This document shows, in pieces, positions 45,501-55,856 of a stretch of DNA of 64,000 bases. This DNA comes from Acholoe squamosa. Taxonomy: Eukaryota > Annelida > Polychaeta > Phyllodocida > Polynoidae. The position numbers were made by a program, and so were the translations under genes. Position 1 is the stretch's first letter; each line of letters opens with the position of its first letter. The notes beneath the pieces are model-generated. The model was not told the DNA's origin and made no database searches. It saw nothing but the letters and a program-made list of their open reading frames with translations. The stretch lies in contig OX439040.1 of the NCBI GenBank assembly GCA_949317995.1, positions 53,664,089 to 53,728,088 on the forward strand. The letters run 5' to 3'.

Positions 45501-48500
45501 TAGGGTTAAAAAAGAGAGTTAACCAAGATGGGGAGCTTCTTGCTTAAAAGACGCCGCTGTGGTTACGGGTCCGGGCCTTCTTCAGTTTGGATGTATGCCT
45601 CATGGCGATATAGGACATGGACATTTCATATCGCTCAAAGACATATTAAAATGACCATTTCTAGTATAGAAATCGTCAGGGAATTTAGACCAATACCTCT
45701 TTATAGAACCCCTATATAGTGGAGGCTCCACTACACGATTTTTGGAAAATTCTCATGAAATCCTACCCAGACAGTGTCTAAGGTATAGACTGTTGTCAGT
45801 CCTAAATTGTGAACATGAGATTTAAAGTTATAAACATGAGATCTGAGGGGTCACTTGTAACAACAGGGAGTGTGTACTGTTTGCATTTACTTCAAACCTG
45901 AGACTGAGACATCACACTGATGAAGTAGGGGTTGGTGACCCTCGTCTGCTATATAAACAATAACACAGTGTGATATAAATAACAACTCGCAGGGCCTTGT
46001 CCTGTATAAATCAAACCTGTCTGATATTGAATTGCAGAGACTCCCTAATGTGGAAGTTTGCAATATTTACATAGCATCAGCTTGATTTAGTGAACAAAAA
46101 CATTTTTTTGACAACACAAGCATGCCTGAGACTGCACACAATGACACCCCATATAAACAAATAGCTACAATTTCTACCTTGCAATGATAACAAATACAGC
46201 TTTTAGTTTGTGTTTGCATTTCAGGTTGTGAGAATAGTTGTGATTCTGTGCAAAAATCACGTAGTGGAGCCTCCCCTTATATTGGCGTGTTGTAAGGGGA
46301 CACAACCTGCAATATACCTTTGAGTATAAGTAAATAATATCAGCAGTATATATCTTTTATATCTACAGGTTTGCCAGGCCCTGAGGACCCTGTGTGGCTG
46401 TCATTACGCTGGAACAGGGAGGCACCACGCTGGGTGATCTACAACAGGGTGCCAAAAACAGGAAGCTCCATGGTCAGAGCCGTCATCTCCAAACTCTCAA
46501 AGCACAATAAATTTCACAATGCAGCGTCTCCTGTAAATGTCTTCTTTAATGTATCCATAACAGTGCAGGTAATAAAATGATTCACTATTCATGATCAGTT
46601 TTTCTGGGGAAGGCCTTACCAGTGGTCCAGAACCCCCACCCACCCCCAGTCCCCTTCTCCTGTTGGTAAAAGGTGATCACCCATTTGCATATAGCCTATA
46701 CTGGACTTCTAATGACATTGTCTGCAATCATCCAAGAAAATCAATTCAATCAATAGGGGATATCTAACATAAAATATCTATATCAGAGGACTCAATCATT
46801 GAGCCTTTTGATATAGATATTTTAAGTTAGATAACCCCTAAATGTCTGGGGTTGATTATCACAAAATGTTGATTTCTTTTTCAGGAAGCATTTGTACAAA
46901 GTTTATACCATCTCAAGACACCGTTGGTGTACGATCGTCATATTTATTTTGTAGATTTTAAAAGGTAAGAACAGAACGCACCGGGCAGAAAACACAATAA
47001 TTATCTTTACATGTATTTTGCGACAAAGTGACAAGCCTATGGCAAGAGATAGGGTCACCCCCTGATATCACAATTTGTTCATTTGATATCGGGATATTTG
47101 TCATTGATATCACAGTTTTAAGATACGATATCAGTGTTACTCATGAGAAACCTTGGTGTAAGGCTGATAACGTAGTGTAGAGCAAGATATGGGATTTGTT
47201 GGCTAATATTCCAGCTGAAAAGCTATTATTTAGATAGAAAAATCTCCTCATCCCCTTTCATGTTCTGTAAAGTTCAGTCTCTCTTAAAAGTTGATATCAT
47301 ATTTTTTTTTAACTCTAATGTTAATGTTTCTATATATATATTTTTGAACACTTTATTCATGATATCAGCGTTTCTGATTTTGATATCGATAACAGGAACT
47401 TTAATATGAGAGAATGAGCGTCACAAAGCCAGCATCCAAAACCATTGGCATATCAAATTTTTCATATACATGACTCTGACATGTACTGAGAATTTATTGT
47501 ATAGAGTACTTTAAACATTGGAACTGATTTAAACGTTCAAAATCTCAATAGATTGGCATATCATTGAAGATCTCTCTTTTGATTTACTTTAATTACATGG
47601 TGTTACTGTTTCAGCTATGGAGAGAAACAACCAATGTATATCAACACAATCAGAGATCCTATCCCACACTACTTATCATTCTACTACTTTATGAGAAGAC
47701 AAAGTCATTGGAAAAATAGATTTACAGAAAAAGAAAGGAAAATGGTAAGTTTGAAAATTACATTACTGATGAAGACATTTCATTGAGGAATAATACCCTG
47801 TGATTTGAAATGTCTCCTCAAGCGCAGAATTAGACACGTACCTCAGATCCTCAGTTTCTACCTTATGTTTAGGTATCTATATAAGAGATAATACCTTGAG
47901 AATGAAATCCCCTGCAATTTACCATTAAAGCTTGTTTCGCCCTAGACCTTACCCCAATGGTTCTAACCCAGAGGAACACAACATGATTCACATGTATATA
48001 GTTCATAAAGGTCTATAGCCCCCAAAAAGGTTGTATTTCTGGTTGCCTTATACCTACCTTATTTAAGAACTCCGCCCATCATATTTGGCAATATAAATCA
48101 ACAAATATAAAAGCAGCGGCTGATCAAGTGTACAATCTACTAGAGTGTTTCCAAAATATCCCTCAAACAGCATTCATGGACCATGGTTAAGTGCCACATT
48201 AATACTATATTTAATTATATATGCACAACCCCTACGAACATACTTTTGTATTCGCTAGGATCTCGATAAGTGCCTCAACAACTCGCTATTACGATGTGAA
48301 CCACATCGACAGTTCCGATTCTACTGTGGACAGGATCCAATTTGTTAGTGAGTACAAGTATGAAGAGTGTAAACTGTAATTCATTTTATATGAGGGAATA
48401 CGTTTATACAATTCACGTAATACACATTAACAGCTTTAAAATGCACTGTAAGAAAGTGGACTCGCAAGGTACTGTAAAGTTAAAACAATTAAGAAATATT

Positions 48501-50728
48501 GTTAAATACTTGGATGAGGATACTAGCCTTCAAATTTATAAAACTATGATAGTCCCGTTGTTGGAATATTGCAGCTACATACTTGAAAGTGGCCCTGCCA
48601 CACTAGTTAGATACAATACAAAACCATTGTCTACGGGGATGTAAAAAAATTAGACAACCGCAAGATATACATGTAAATGATTTATTGGTATTATGTAATG
48701 TTAAAACACTTGCAACAAGAAGAAAACGGGTGTTAGCCTGTATGATGTGCAACTACATACAGGTATTAGAAAACAGAATTATCCCAGCAAGACCCCTCAG
48801 GGTAATGACAAAATAAGAATCGACCTAGAATTGAACTATACAGAACAAGTCCACTATATAGAGGCAGCATTATCTGGGACTATCTACCAGTACATGGACA
48901 GACCGTAGATAACATACAAATGTTCAAGAAACACTTATATGAAATAATAATATGAGCTTGGCGTTAAGGTTGTAGATTAGAGTTATGTATGAGTTATAAT
49001 ATGTATAGGACAAATTTCATTATGTGACTGTTCATGGAAACCACTTTGAATGTAAACCTTATCGTAGATTATATGCCATTATTGAATGTATCCTCTTCAT
49101 ATTGGCTGATAATTATAAAAGCTTCAGTACGTTAAGATATTGTTGGCCAATAAACTTGTTTCAAACTCAAAAAAACAAATTTTGGCCATTTTCAGCCCCC
49201 CCCCCTTCCCACCGCTCCCACCTATGACATGTCATTGCAAATTGGTAAGGGAGTGATCGTTTTTGACAACAGGGGGCTGGAGGGTTTGAGGAGGTCAAAA
49301 TTCTTTCGATCCCTTGACCGGGGGAACCAAATTTTTTTCAACCCCTCTGAGGGGGGCTAAAATAATTTTTACCCTGAAGAAGGGAGGGGGCAAACATCCT
49401 CTAAGTAATCTCTATATATAGCAATAACAGAATAACCAGTGCCTTGGCCTAATAATGCTAACATGAGTATTTGTAATGATACTTGGTCAGGCAGAACACT
49501 CTACTGTTTAGTGAGTACTCAACATATAAGTGAAGGACTAAATTGATAGAAAAGTCCATTAGATGTTTAAATGCTTTTAGATGTCAATTTTTGCCATCGA
49601 ATATATCTACTATCATTTTGTTATGTCATATATATCATTAATTCTAATTTTGAGCAAATAGTAAAATCATTAAATTGTCTTTATCAATTCCCTCATCCCG
49701 GAAAAGGAATTATCATTGTCGTGTGCATCAAATTACCCAGTTCATGTATCTACAATAAGGAGAGTATATATTATCTGTTTACAGTACAAATGGATCAGAA
49801 GAAGCAGCAGTGGCACTCGCTAAGCGTAACATTGACCAGTATTATGCTGTTGTTGGTCTTAGTGAAGATCTCCATGGATTCTTCTCTGTCTTAGAAGTTC
49901 TGTCGCCACATCTGTTCAGGGGGGCAGGGACATTGTACTTAAAACACAGTAAGTCACTAAATGTGATAGCTGGGACCTATTTCAAAACATTTAAGTTTTT
50001 TGAAAGAGTCATAAGGCTTTCATACATCACAAATACGACCATCACAGATTGACATAGCAGTAATGTATCCATGAAATATTTAGTAGTTTACGTTTATTTC
50101 TAGTTTATATTTAGTAGTCATTACAAAAGATTATCATTTTTGTCATGGCTTATACGAATGTCACTATAGATTAGTACTCAATGGGGGGGGATTGAATACA
50201 ATGTGCCTGTATTCAATGGCTGGTGGTCACGTGACCTGCTGCAACAACTGAAACTTTGATAGTTTTCTTGTCTTTAAAAGCAAAATTAACCCTGTAGCCA
50301 TGACATAAATGCAAATGTCAACTCCCATGGGATATTTTAGCATCGTATTCAGCTCAGTGATTCTGCCTGTATTCAACAAAGCCATCAGAATCACCTTGGT
50401 GAATACAATGCTAAAATATCCCATGGTCATTGACATTTGCTTATGTATTCAAATTGACTCTTGATTGATCAGATATGTGGGCATGTGGTTTTGAATCTCA
50501 TACAATAAAGGCGCAACTGGCATTTCTTTTTCAGAAAATGACTTCCGACACTTTACAACAAAGAAAGTCCAGCCTCCATTGAAATCTCATACTCGGGCAC
50601 TTCTACAAGGCCTGCTTAGGCATGACTTTGAACTCTATAATTTTGCAAAACAACGATTCCATAAACAGTTGTGTCTTACAAAAAACCTCAGGTTAAGTAT
50701 TAGTAAGAGGAAAGGGGCTAAACTGTGA
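42431..50728 (+). CDS. Uronyl/heparan 2-O-sulfotransferase (UST/pipe/HS2ST family), eight exons
   Basis: Exons 42431-42536, 44734-44887, 46369-46568, 46885-46964, 47615-47744, 48259-48347, 49785-49948 and 50535-50728 join with matching phases and GT-AG introns to about 371 residues. A type II membrane anchor (ATLVVLVIITCWALL) comes first, then the PAPS 5'-phosphosulfate loop YNRVPKTGSS, the DRHIYFVDF segment with the likely catalytic histidine, the 3'-phosphate site INTIRDPI followed by SFYYF, FYCGQDPIC, and LFRGAGTLY near the C-terminus. The family transfers sulfate from PAPS to the 2-O position of uronic acids in Golgi glycosaminoglycans. FYCGQ and RH favour UST/pipe, the P-loop resembles HS2ST; orthology is unresolved. 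The start codon lies in an unseen upstream exon, because exon 1 begins with the last base of a codon. AATAAA follows seven bases after the stop. Confidence 0.9.
42706..44566. mobile_element. TA-flanked CACTG-ended element in sulfotransferase intron 1
   Basis: Left end CACTGTAAGAAGT, right end its exact complement ACTTCTTACAGTG, each next to TA; about 1.86 kb. The left 400 bp is packed with CTGTAA and TTACAG in both orientations. No transposase frame. It occupies most of intron 1 without touching the splice sites. Confidence 0.8.
44734..44887 (+). CDS. Sulfotransferase exon: stem region
   Basis: After TTTCCAG, phase 0 in, one base carried over at GTATGA. Encodes the lumenal stem and a potential N-glycosylation site (NNT). 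No conserved catalytic motif, so it is supported by phase and position. Confidence 0.7.
45721..46274. mobile_element. MITE in sulfotransferase intron 2
   Basis: 554 bp with TIRs of about 25 bp starting GGAGGCTCCACTACACGATT, right end mirrored (ATCACGTAGTGGAGCCTCC) with one or two differences. Target duplication not clear. Confidence 0.75.
46369..46568 (+). CDS. Sulfotransferase exon: PAPS 5' loop
   Basis: After ATCTACAG. Encodes VIYNRVPKTGSSMVRAV, the 5'-phosphosulfate-binding loop. Ends in phase 0 at GTAATA. Confidence 0.93.
46755..46839. repeat. 85-bp foldback in intron 3
   Basis: AGGGGATATCTAAC pairs with GTTAGATAACCCCT and AATATCTATATCA with TGATATAGATATT; short loop around CAATCATTGAG. 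Confidence 0.75.
46885..46964 (+). CDS. Sulfotransferase exon: catalytic histidine segment
   Basis: After TTTTTCAG. Encodes VYDRHIYFVDFK, matching the strand that bears the catalytic base in the family. Two bases carried over at GTAAGA. Confidence 0.9.
47060..47395. repeat. GATATC-rich segment in intron 4
   Basis: Seven GATATC palindromes in about 330 bp, far above chance for a 6-mer. It behaves like the motif-filled MITEs elsewhere in the window, but I cannot define TIRs. Confidence 0.5.
47615..47744 (+). CDS. Sulfotransferase exon: PAPS 3' site
   Basis: After CTGTTTCAG. Encodes MYINTIRDPIPHYLSFYYF, the 3'-phosphate-binding motif with the conserved RDP. Ends in phase 0 at GTAAGT. Confidence 0.95.
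48259..48347 (+). CDS. Sulfotransferase exon: FCGQ segment
   Basis: After TTCGCTAG. Encodes CLNNSLLRCEPHRQFRFYCG then QDPIC; the cysteine-rich FCGQ motif is shared with UST. Two bases carried over at GTGAGT. Confidence 0.9.
48400..49190 (+). pseudogene. LINE 3' fragment in sulfotransferase intron 6
   Basis: Translated pieces read SLQIYKTMIVPLLEYCSY, then in another frame LATRRKRVLACMMCNYIQ, then RTSPLYRGSIIWDYLP, in the order of a LINE RT C-terminus, with frameshifts between. A 3' UTR with CCAATAAACTTG and an A-rich end follows near 49170. Same general type as the LINE at 4.1-6.4 kb, but diverged. Confidence 0.75.
49249..49400. mobile_element. Truncated TTA/TAA-target MITE head in intron 6
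   Basis: Starts GGGAGTGATCG after TAA, followed by GACAACAGGGGGCTGG and G/C runs like copy A at 3624. No right end. Confidence 0.6.
49785..49948 (+). CDS. Sulfotransferase exon: substrate-binding helix region
   Basis: After TGTTTACAG. Encodes YYAVVGLSEDLHGFFSVLE and LFRGAGTLY, matching the family's VG-LEDF-LLE-FRGA block. One base carried over at GTAAGT. Confidence 0.93.
50301..50447. repeat. Foldback in intron 7
   Basis: Arms of about 65 bp share GCAAATGTCAA, CCATGGGATATTTTAGCAT and GTATTCA in inverse order. Lies between the last two sulfotransferase exons. Confidence 0.75.
50535..50728 (+). CDS. Sulfotransferase terminal exon
   Basis: After CTTTTTCAG. Encodes the C-terminal helix (LRHDFELYNFAKQRFHKQ) and a basic tail; stop TGA at 50726-50728. 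AATAAA at 50735-50740 is the likely poly(A) signal. Confidence 0.92.
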
Positions 50729-52268
50729 TAGCATAATAAAGGACCATGGTGGAGACAATTGAGAGACTATTTTGCACAGGGGACCAAATATGATAGCGAT
50801 TCTGCTAATCATTCACGTAAAACAGTCAAGCATTTTGCAATATCTCAAACATTTCGAGGAAATCCGTAAGAGGCGAGCTTGACTGAACAATGTTTTATTA
50901 TATTCATAAAACGTCACTACTGCTGCTATGTTATATACACTGTTAGTAGTAGGCAGGGTTATTTTACAGCGAAAGCCTTGGCAACTTTGGTTCCAATACA
51001 TTTTGCTGTAAATCTACAGGAGGTGAGTTGCTGTTAGGCCTGTCCATCCCTAGTTCCACACTTAACACCAGGTGGCTACATGAGCTTAAGGATAAAGTCG
51101 CACCCTCTGCCTCTTTATTCCTATGGTATATACACCAAGATCACATGTCCACAATTGGGAATATTGAAGAGCAATTGATATTGTTAATAGTCTTTTCAAT
51201 ATGCTAAGCATATCTCTTTATCATATATAATGGTCTAACAACAGAAAGACAAAGCACAACTGAGAAATACCTTCCTGAATTGAGGCACCCCTGGGGCCTC
51301 TCCCCAAACTGTCAGCATGCACACAGCTGGAGTGAGACTGCCCATACCCCTCCAGGGTGACAGCCTGCACCCTGCTGCCTCCAGCCAGTGGTGGATGCTT
51401 CCCCCCCCTTCTTCTCCAGGGTGTGTGTATGCCGTGGTCCATACCCATTCCCTTTGTTTATTTTGCTCATTTTACTGCGATAATTCCAAGATATTTGTTT
51501 ACTAATGCCTTCAATATAAGTATCTAATTGTGCATCCGGCACTACACTTAAAGGACAGCATTGTATTGTAGGTATTTCTGAAAGGGAATGATGTTTGACT
51601 GGATGTAAACATAGGGCTCTATGTTTGTTTTCAATGCTGTCAGTAGTAGGGGGCTGTGTACAAATGACGTCATGCTTTTTTGGGCCATTTTTGACCTAGC
51701 CTGTGTAACATGTAACTAAGTAAGAAAAACAAGTGAAACTGAAACTACAGTAATGTAGATTTCCAAGTGACTATTGTGATGTGAAAATGAAACTAAGTAA
51801 ACAGGAGGACCGTCCTGGAGGACTAAGTGCTAAGCACTAGTGGTATAGAACTGTTTACTCAGAGACTTTGAGAAACTGGACATTTATATATGAGAAAGCA
51901 AAGACATTGCTATATGGTTTAAGTCTTGAGTAAATCCATAACCTAGAAGTAGTATTGGTTATTTGGTAACTTGTTTCATGTTAAGTTTTATTCTTAGTAA
52001 GTTCATGTTATACATGTAGTATATTGTCTTTTGTGTATGTTTGAGAAGGAGTGTTGAGAGTTATGACAAGTACACACAAAATAGTGCTAGCAAACCTCAC
52101 CGGTTATCATAGTACTTCTGGTCATGTGACTTGAATAAAACGCTCTCTGAGATTCTACCATGATGGAGCAAGATGTGTGGCTTTGAAGTTCCTTTATTCA
52201 CATCGATATAGAACAATCCCCTCTGGCGAAGATTGATGAAAGCTTACTTTTAACAACAAGTGTAGTAG

Positions 52269-52348
52269 TATCCCTCCTATTTGCTAACTGTCCACAATTA
52301 CTCTTCAAACCAAGAGTAATTGTGGACAGTTAGCAGAGAGGAGGGATA
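52269..52348. repeat. 80-bp hairpin
   Basis: AACTGTCCACAATTACTCTT pairs exactly with AAGAGTAATTGTGGACAGTT; arms extend to TATCCCTCC and GGAGGGATA. Seven-base centre. Confidence 0.85.
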
Positions 52349-52560
52349 TGCATTTATTATTTTATGCTTTTAAATTAGCCAATGATTCAGATAACATAGA
52401 TGATAGAGATATCCCCATCAGGTTTCATGCTGGGAGGCGCCTCAAAGTCTTACATTTACTGCAACCAATAGTTCTAAGGAGCTGTCTTATGAGAGCAATA
52501 GAGTCATGGAACAGGCTTAAACCCCGTTTCACTCTTATTGATGATGAAATAGGCAATTAA
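52348..52560 (+). pseudogene. Possible LINE reverse transcriptase C-terminal remnant
   Basis: The frame reads LRSCLMRAIESWNRLKPRF near its end, recalling the conserved W-N-L segment at the C-terminus of many LINE proteins. Only about 70 residues, so this is tentative. Confidence 0.35.
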
Positions 52561-53367
52561 GAAGGAATACAATGATTGTTACATGTAAGGTTTTTATTAG
52601 TGCAATTTCTCATCTCTATATATCTTCAGTCTTATCTCATCTCATCACTTGTAATTTCAAAACCTAAGTGTGTGATGTTTGTCAAGGATATGTAATATAC
52701 TCTGGGTTACTTGACCAAGAGATATGACTTATGTGTGACTGTCATACCACCTTTTTACAGTCTAATTGAATATAATGAATAGTCAAGGGGCCCTAGCGGT
52801 AGCACTGTAATGCGCAGAAGCTAGGTGGATACACATACTTCACCTACACATATGTCACCTACATAAAAAAGTAGGTGACATATGTGCTCACTTGATGCAT
52901 CATGAGTAATAGTCAATAACCACTAGATATTGGCTTCCTTTGAAGTCAAATAGATCAGCACCAACCAGTGTACATGGCTGGTCAGGAGGTTAATTCAAAA
53001 GATCCTGGGATTTCTACCCCTGCGATCTTCGTGTAGGCACATATCATAAGACCTGGCAAGTCTACCTTATCTAATGCAGTGGTTGCAGGCCTGTCAGGAA
53101 TAGCAAGTCCTGAGATCACTTCACTATTCCTTTTCCAGCACCAAGATCAATGCGATCTTAGGGGCTGTGTACAAATGACGTCATGCTTTTTTGGGCCATT
53201 TTTGACCCCCCCCTCCCCCCCTTGTCATGTTTTGTCATACAATGCTTGACCCCCCCTTAACATGACATCATGCAGAGATACCCCCTCCCCCCGGCCCAAA
53301 GTACATGAAGAGAGTATAGCAAATTGAGATGGTTCAAAGGGACATGTATATATTGGGTTAAATTAAT

Positions 53368-53689
53368 GGTGTTGGAAACAGGTGGGGCTTTTTCCACCAT
53401 CCCTGGTCCGAAACTGTGCTGGGCTAATAATGGGTGTAAATTGGTAAGGCCTAAAACAAATTGTTGTGTTCAGGTAATGGGTCGAAAAAAATTAGAAGTT
53501 CTAGAAGCGCCAACCTCAAAAAAATTCTCAAAAAAAATTAAAAAATCTCTACCTACCTACCCTAATTTTTTTCGACCTGTTATCTGAACACAACGATTTT
53601 TTTTAGGCCTTATCAATTCACACCCAATATTAGCCCAGCATGATTTCGGACCAGGGATGGTGGAAAAAGCGCCACCTGTTTCCAACACC
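53368..53689. repeat. Foldback with 127-bp arms
   Basis: Arms 53368-53494 and 53563-53689 start GGTGTTGGAAACAGGTGG and mirror it; the loop is A-rich, 68 bp. The frames at 53324-53587 and 53613-53831 arise from it. Confidence 0.88.
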
Positions 53690-53690
53690 T

Positions 53691-54391
53691 AGGACTTCTA
53701 CCCCCAAGACATTTACCGTCTGGACATTTACCCCCCAGTCCTTTACCCACATGCCATTTACCCCCATGACATTCACCCCCTTGGATATTTACCCCCTCAG
53801 ACATATACCCCCTCAGACTTTTACCCCCTAACTCTTCTACCCCCTAGGATATTTTAACCCCTCCATATTCATGTACTCCTTGGGACTAGAAATGCAGTCC
53901 TAGGGACTAAAAACCTAGTCCTCAGTCTTAAGCAGTAGACCTGAGGACTACTACGTAGACTTCAGGACTAGTCCATTATATTTTCAATAAAATTGCATTG
54001 AGGACTAGGTTTTAAGTCTCACAGACTACCTGTTTAGTCCTGAGGACTAAACAATGTAATTGTTTAGTCCTCACGGCTAAAATGCAGTACCCGGGACTAT
54101 ATGTCTAGTCCCTAGGACTAAAGGTGTGCAACCCTTGAGACTGGGAAGATAGTTCTGGGGATTAAGATATAGTCCTCAGGACTAGTCAAGTCCCTGGGAC
54201 TACCACTTGCCCTGGGGGCATTCCCTACCCTCCCCTTTATTAATACAGGGGGTGGGGGTAAATGTCCAAGTGGGTAGAGGGATGTGCGGGTGATGTCATT
54301 GGGGGTGGATGACCTTAGGGGTAGATATCCATGGGGGTAAATGGTTTGGGGGTAGATGTCTGGGGGTAAATGTCGAGGGGGTAAAGGTCCT
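53691..54391. mobile_element. 701-bp element of TTTACCCCC and AGTCCT motif arrays
   Basis: Ends AGGACTTCTACCCCC and, inverted, GGGGGTAAAGGTCCT. The outer left 180 bp repeats TTTACCCCC about every 17-20 bp; the outer right 150 bp repeats GGGGGTAAATG in mirror. The core (53880-54210) is a dense field of AGTCCT and AGGACT in both orientations. Confidence 0.75.
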
Positions 54392-54627
54392 GTTACCTTA
54401 CATCCTCATGAGAGGTAAAGGAAAGGAAATAAGAGAAGAAATTAGATCTAACCGACAGTTACAATGGCTTCACTGAATTACAAGTGTAACATTACAAGTG
54501 TGGTAATATGATTACACATATATAATTAAGATCACACATACAAAGCAATCATTTTACTGTGAGGCATATAAGGCATAACCCCTAGAGTCCCATTCAGAAA
54601 AAGGAGAGTATAAGTTGTTTTTTTCCA

Positions 54628-54896
54628 AGGGAGAGTTTGTGATTCATCAACAGGGGGAGCAGGATGCAGATTGAGGGGGGAGGGAGGAAACTGATTTTGA
54701 CACCTCAAAGTGGGGAAGGGGGCAGAAAAATGGCATGCCTTTTCAGTGAACTACTGTAGAACAGGAGTCTCGGAGGAGGGATGACCAGGGCAATCTGTCC
54801 GAGGGGGAGGGGGTCATACAATTTTCAAATTTCTGCACATCTGTATGCCAATCTACCCCACCCATCAGGCCTGTTGATGAGTAATGAGCAATCCCT
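54628..54896. mobile_element. Diverged TTA-target MITE
   Basis: AGGGAGAGTTTGTGATTCATC at the left, with CATCAACAGG just inside, is mirrored by CCTGTTGATGAGTAATGAGC at the right; G/C-rich interior like copies A and B. Confidence 0.6.
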
Positions 54897-55316
54897 AAAT
54901 TACCAATGGGTTTTTGAATTGTGAAATATCAAATAGAATAGAAGTTGGGTCATTTGAATCTTTCTACTGAATTCTCAATGCCAGGGTGGTTCTTACCCAT
55001 ATGGATCAACCTATATATGGGGTCCTTTGGTTAAATGAGTCTAACTAAAAGGGTATTTCAAAGTGGTATGGGGCCTGGGCAGGAGGTAGGATAGAGTAGT
55101 GGACCAACACTGACACTGATAATCATTGAGTGGGATGTCTCAGGATAACAGATGAATACATTAAACTTCCCTAGCTTTATAAATCATTTTTTTTCTTGCC
55201 AAAACTGAAGCAACTTGCAAATTTTTTTTCATAACATGATGTCATGCTGCTCATGACCCCCCTCCCCCCCCTTGTCATGCTTGGTCATGGGGAGTGGGAC
55301 CCCCCTCCCCCCTCCT
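54897..55316. other. Interior sequence of the 2.2-kb element
   Basis: No gene recognised. Confidence 0.4.
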
Positions 55317-55856
55317 GCATGACGTCATTTGTACACAGCCCCTAGTATCTGACTGCTTTAAACTGTACACCCCTGTGCTTTTAATAGTCTTAAGACGAGT
55401 GTATATCCAAGCACACTCATAAATGAGGTGTTAATCAAACTAGGACACCCTATTTTATAACATAAATGTGATAGTTATTCTAGAAATCGAGGGAATCTAT
55501 GGGGTTTTTATGCATGTATTCAACAGAATGATGCCCTGCCTAATCCTATGTTACTGATGCGCCATCTATGTATAAAGGAGGAACTAGGGGACCCATGGAC
55601 AACCCTATTCTACAATACAATCCACAGTAATCATACAGTAATAACCACTGTAACCATACAGCAAGATCATTCAGATCTACAAAAACACATGTTGTAAAAT
55701 AACAGCAAAATATGTTGTAGAATTACATAAATGAGCAGATCCACTGAGCAATGTTTGGGCCTATTTTGAGAGGATTTTAGCTTTGTGGAACTAGTGTCAG
55801 TAGACCGTTATAGGTATTGTACTTATCATATTTATTTTTCACCTTTGACTCTACCA

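Larger units (their letters stand above)
51057..53160. other. Interior of the nested insert, no intact gene
   Basis: Includes a solo left end of the GGGGCTGTGTACAAATGACG element at 51649-51706, a near-perfect hairpin at 52269-52348, a smaller hairpin at 52847-52886, and a possible LINE trace at 52348-52560. Otherwise nothing recognised. Confidence 0.5.
53161..55342. mobile_element. 2.2-kb element with 26-bp perfect TIRs
   Basis: Starts GGGGCTGTGTACAAATGACG and ends with its exact complement; 26 bp match without error. The TIR contains TGACGTCA. Subterminal C runs and GTCATG phrases are mirrored on both sides (near 53215 and 55260). Superfamily unresolved. The interior is filled by a foldback, a motif-rich element and a MITE. 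Confidence 0.85.
51035..55606. mobile_element. 4.57-kb nested transposon-like insert
   Basis: Its ends are imperfect inverted repeats: left TAGGCCTGTCCATCCCTAG, right read in reverse TAGGGTTGTCCATGGGTCCC then CTAGTTC. The outer boundaries fall exactly where homology to the CACTG element stops and resumes. It contains several further elements and no complete transposase frame. Confidence 0.65.
50938..55730. mobile_element. CACTG-family element split by a nested insertion
   Basis: 50938-51034 matches the first 100 bp of the element at 42706 (shared AGTAGGCAGG and GGCAACTTTGGTTCCA). The match resumes at 55607-55728 with ACAGTAATAACCACTGTAAC and CATACAGCAAGATCATTCAG, aligning to 42807-42920. Everything between was inserted. 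The right end of this copy is lost. Confidence 0.8.

Noticed and set aside
53613-53831. Small frames over the foldback and TTTACCCCC array
   Set aside because: Overlapping frames on both strands generated by inverted and tandem motifs.
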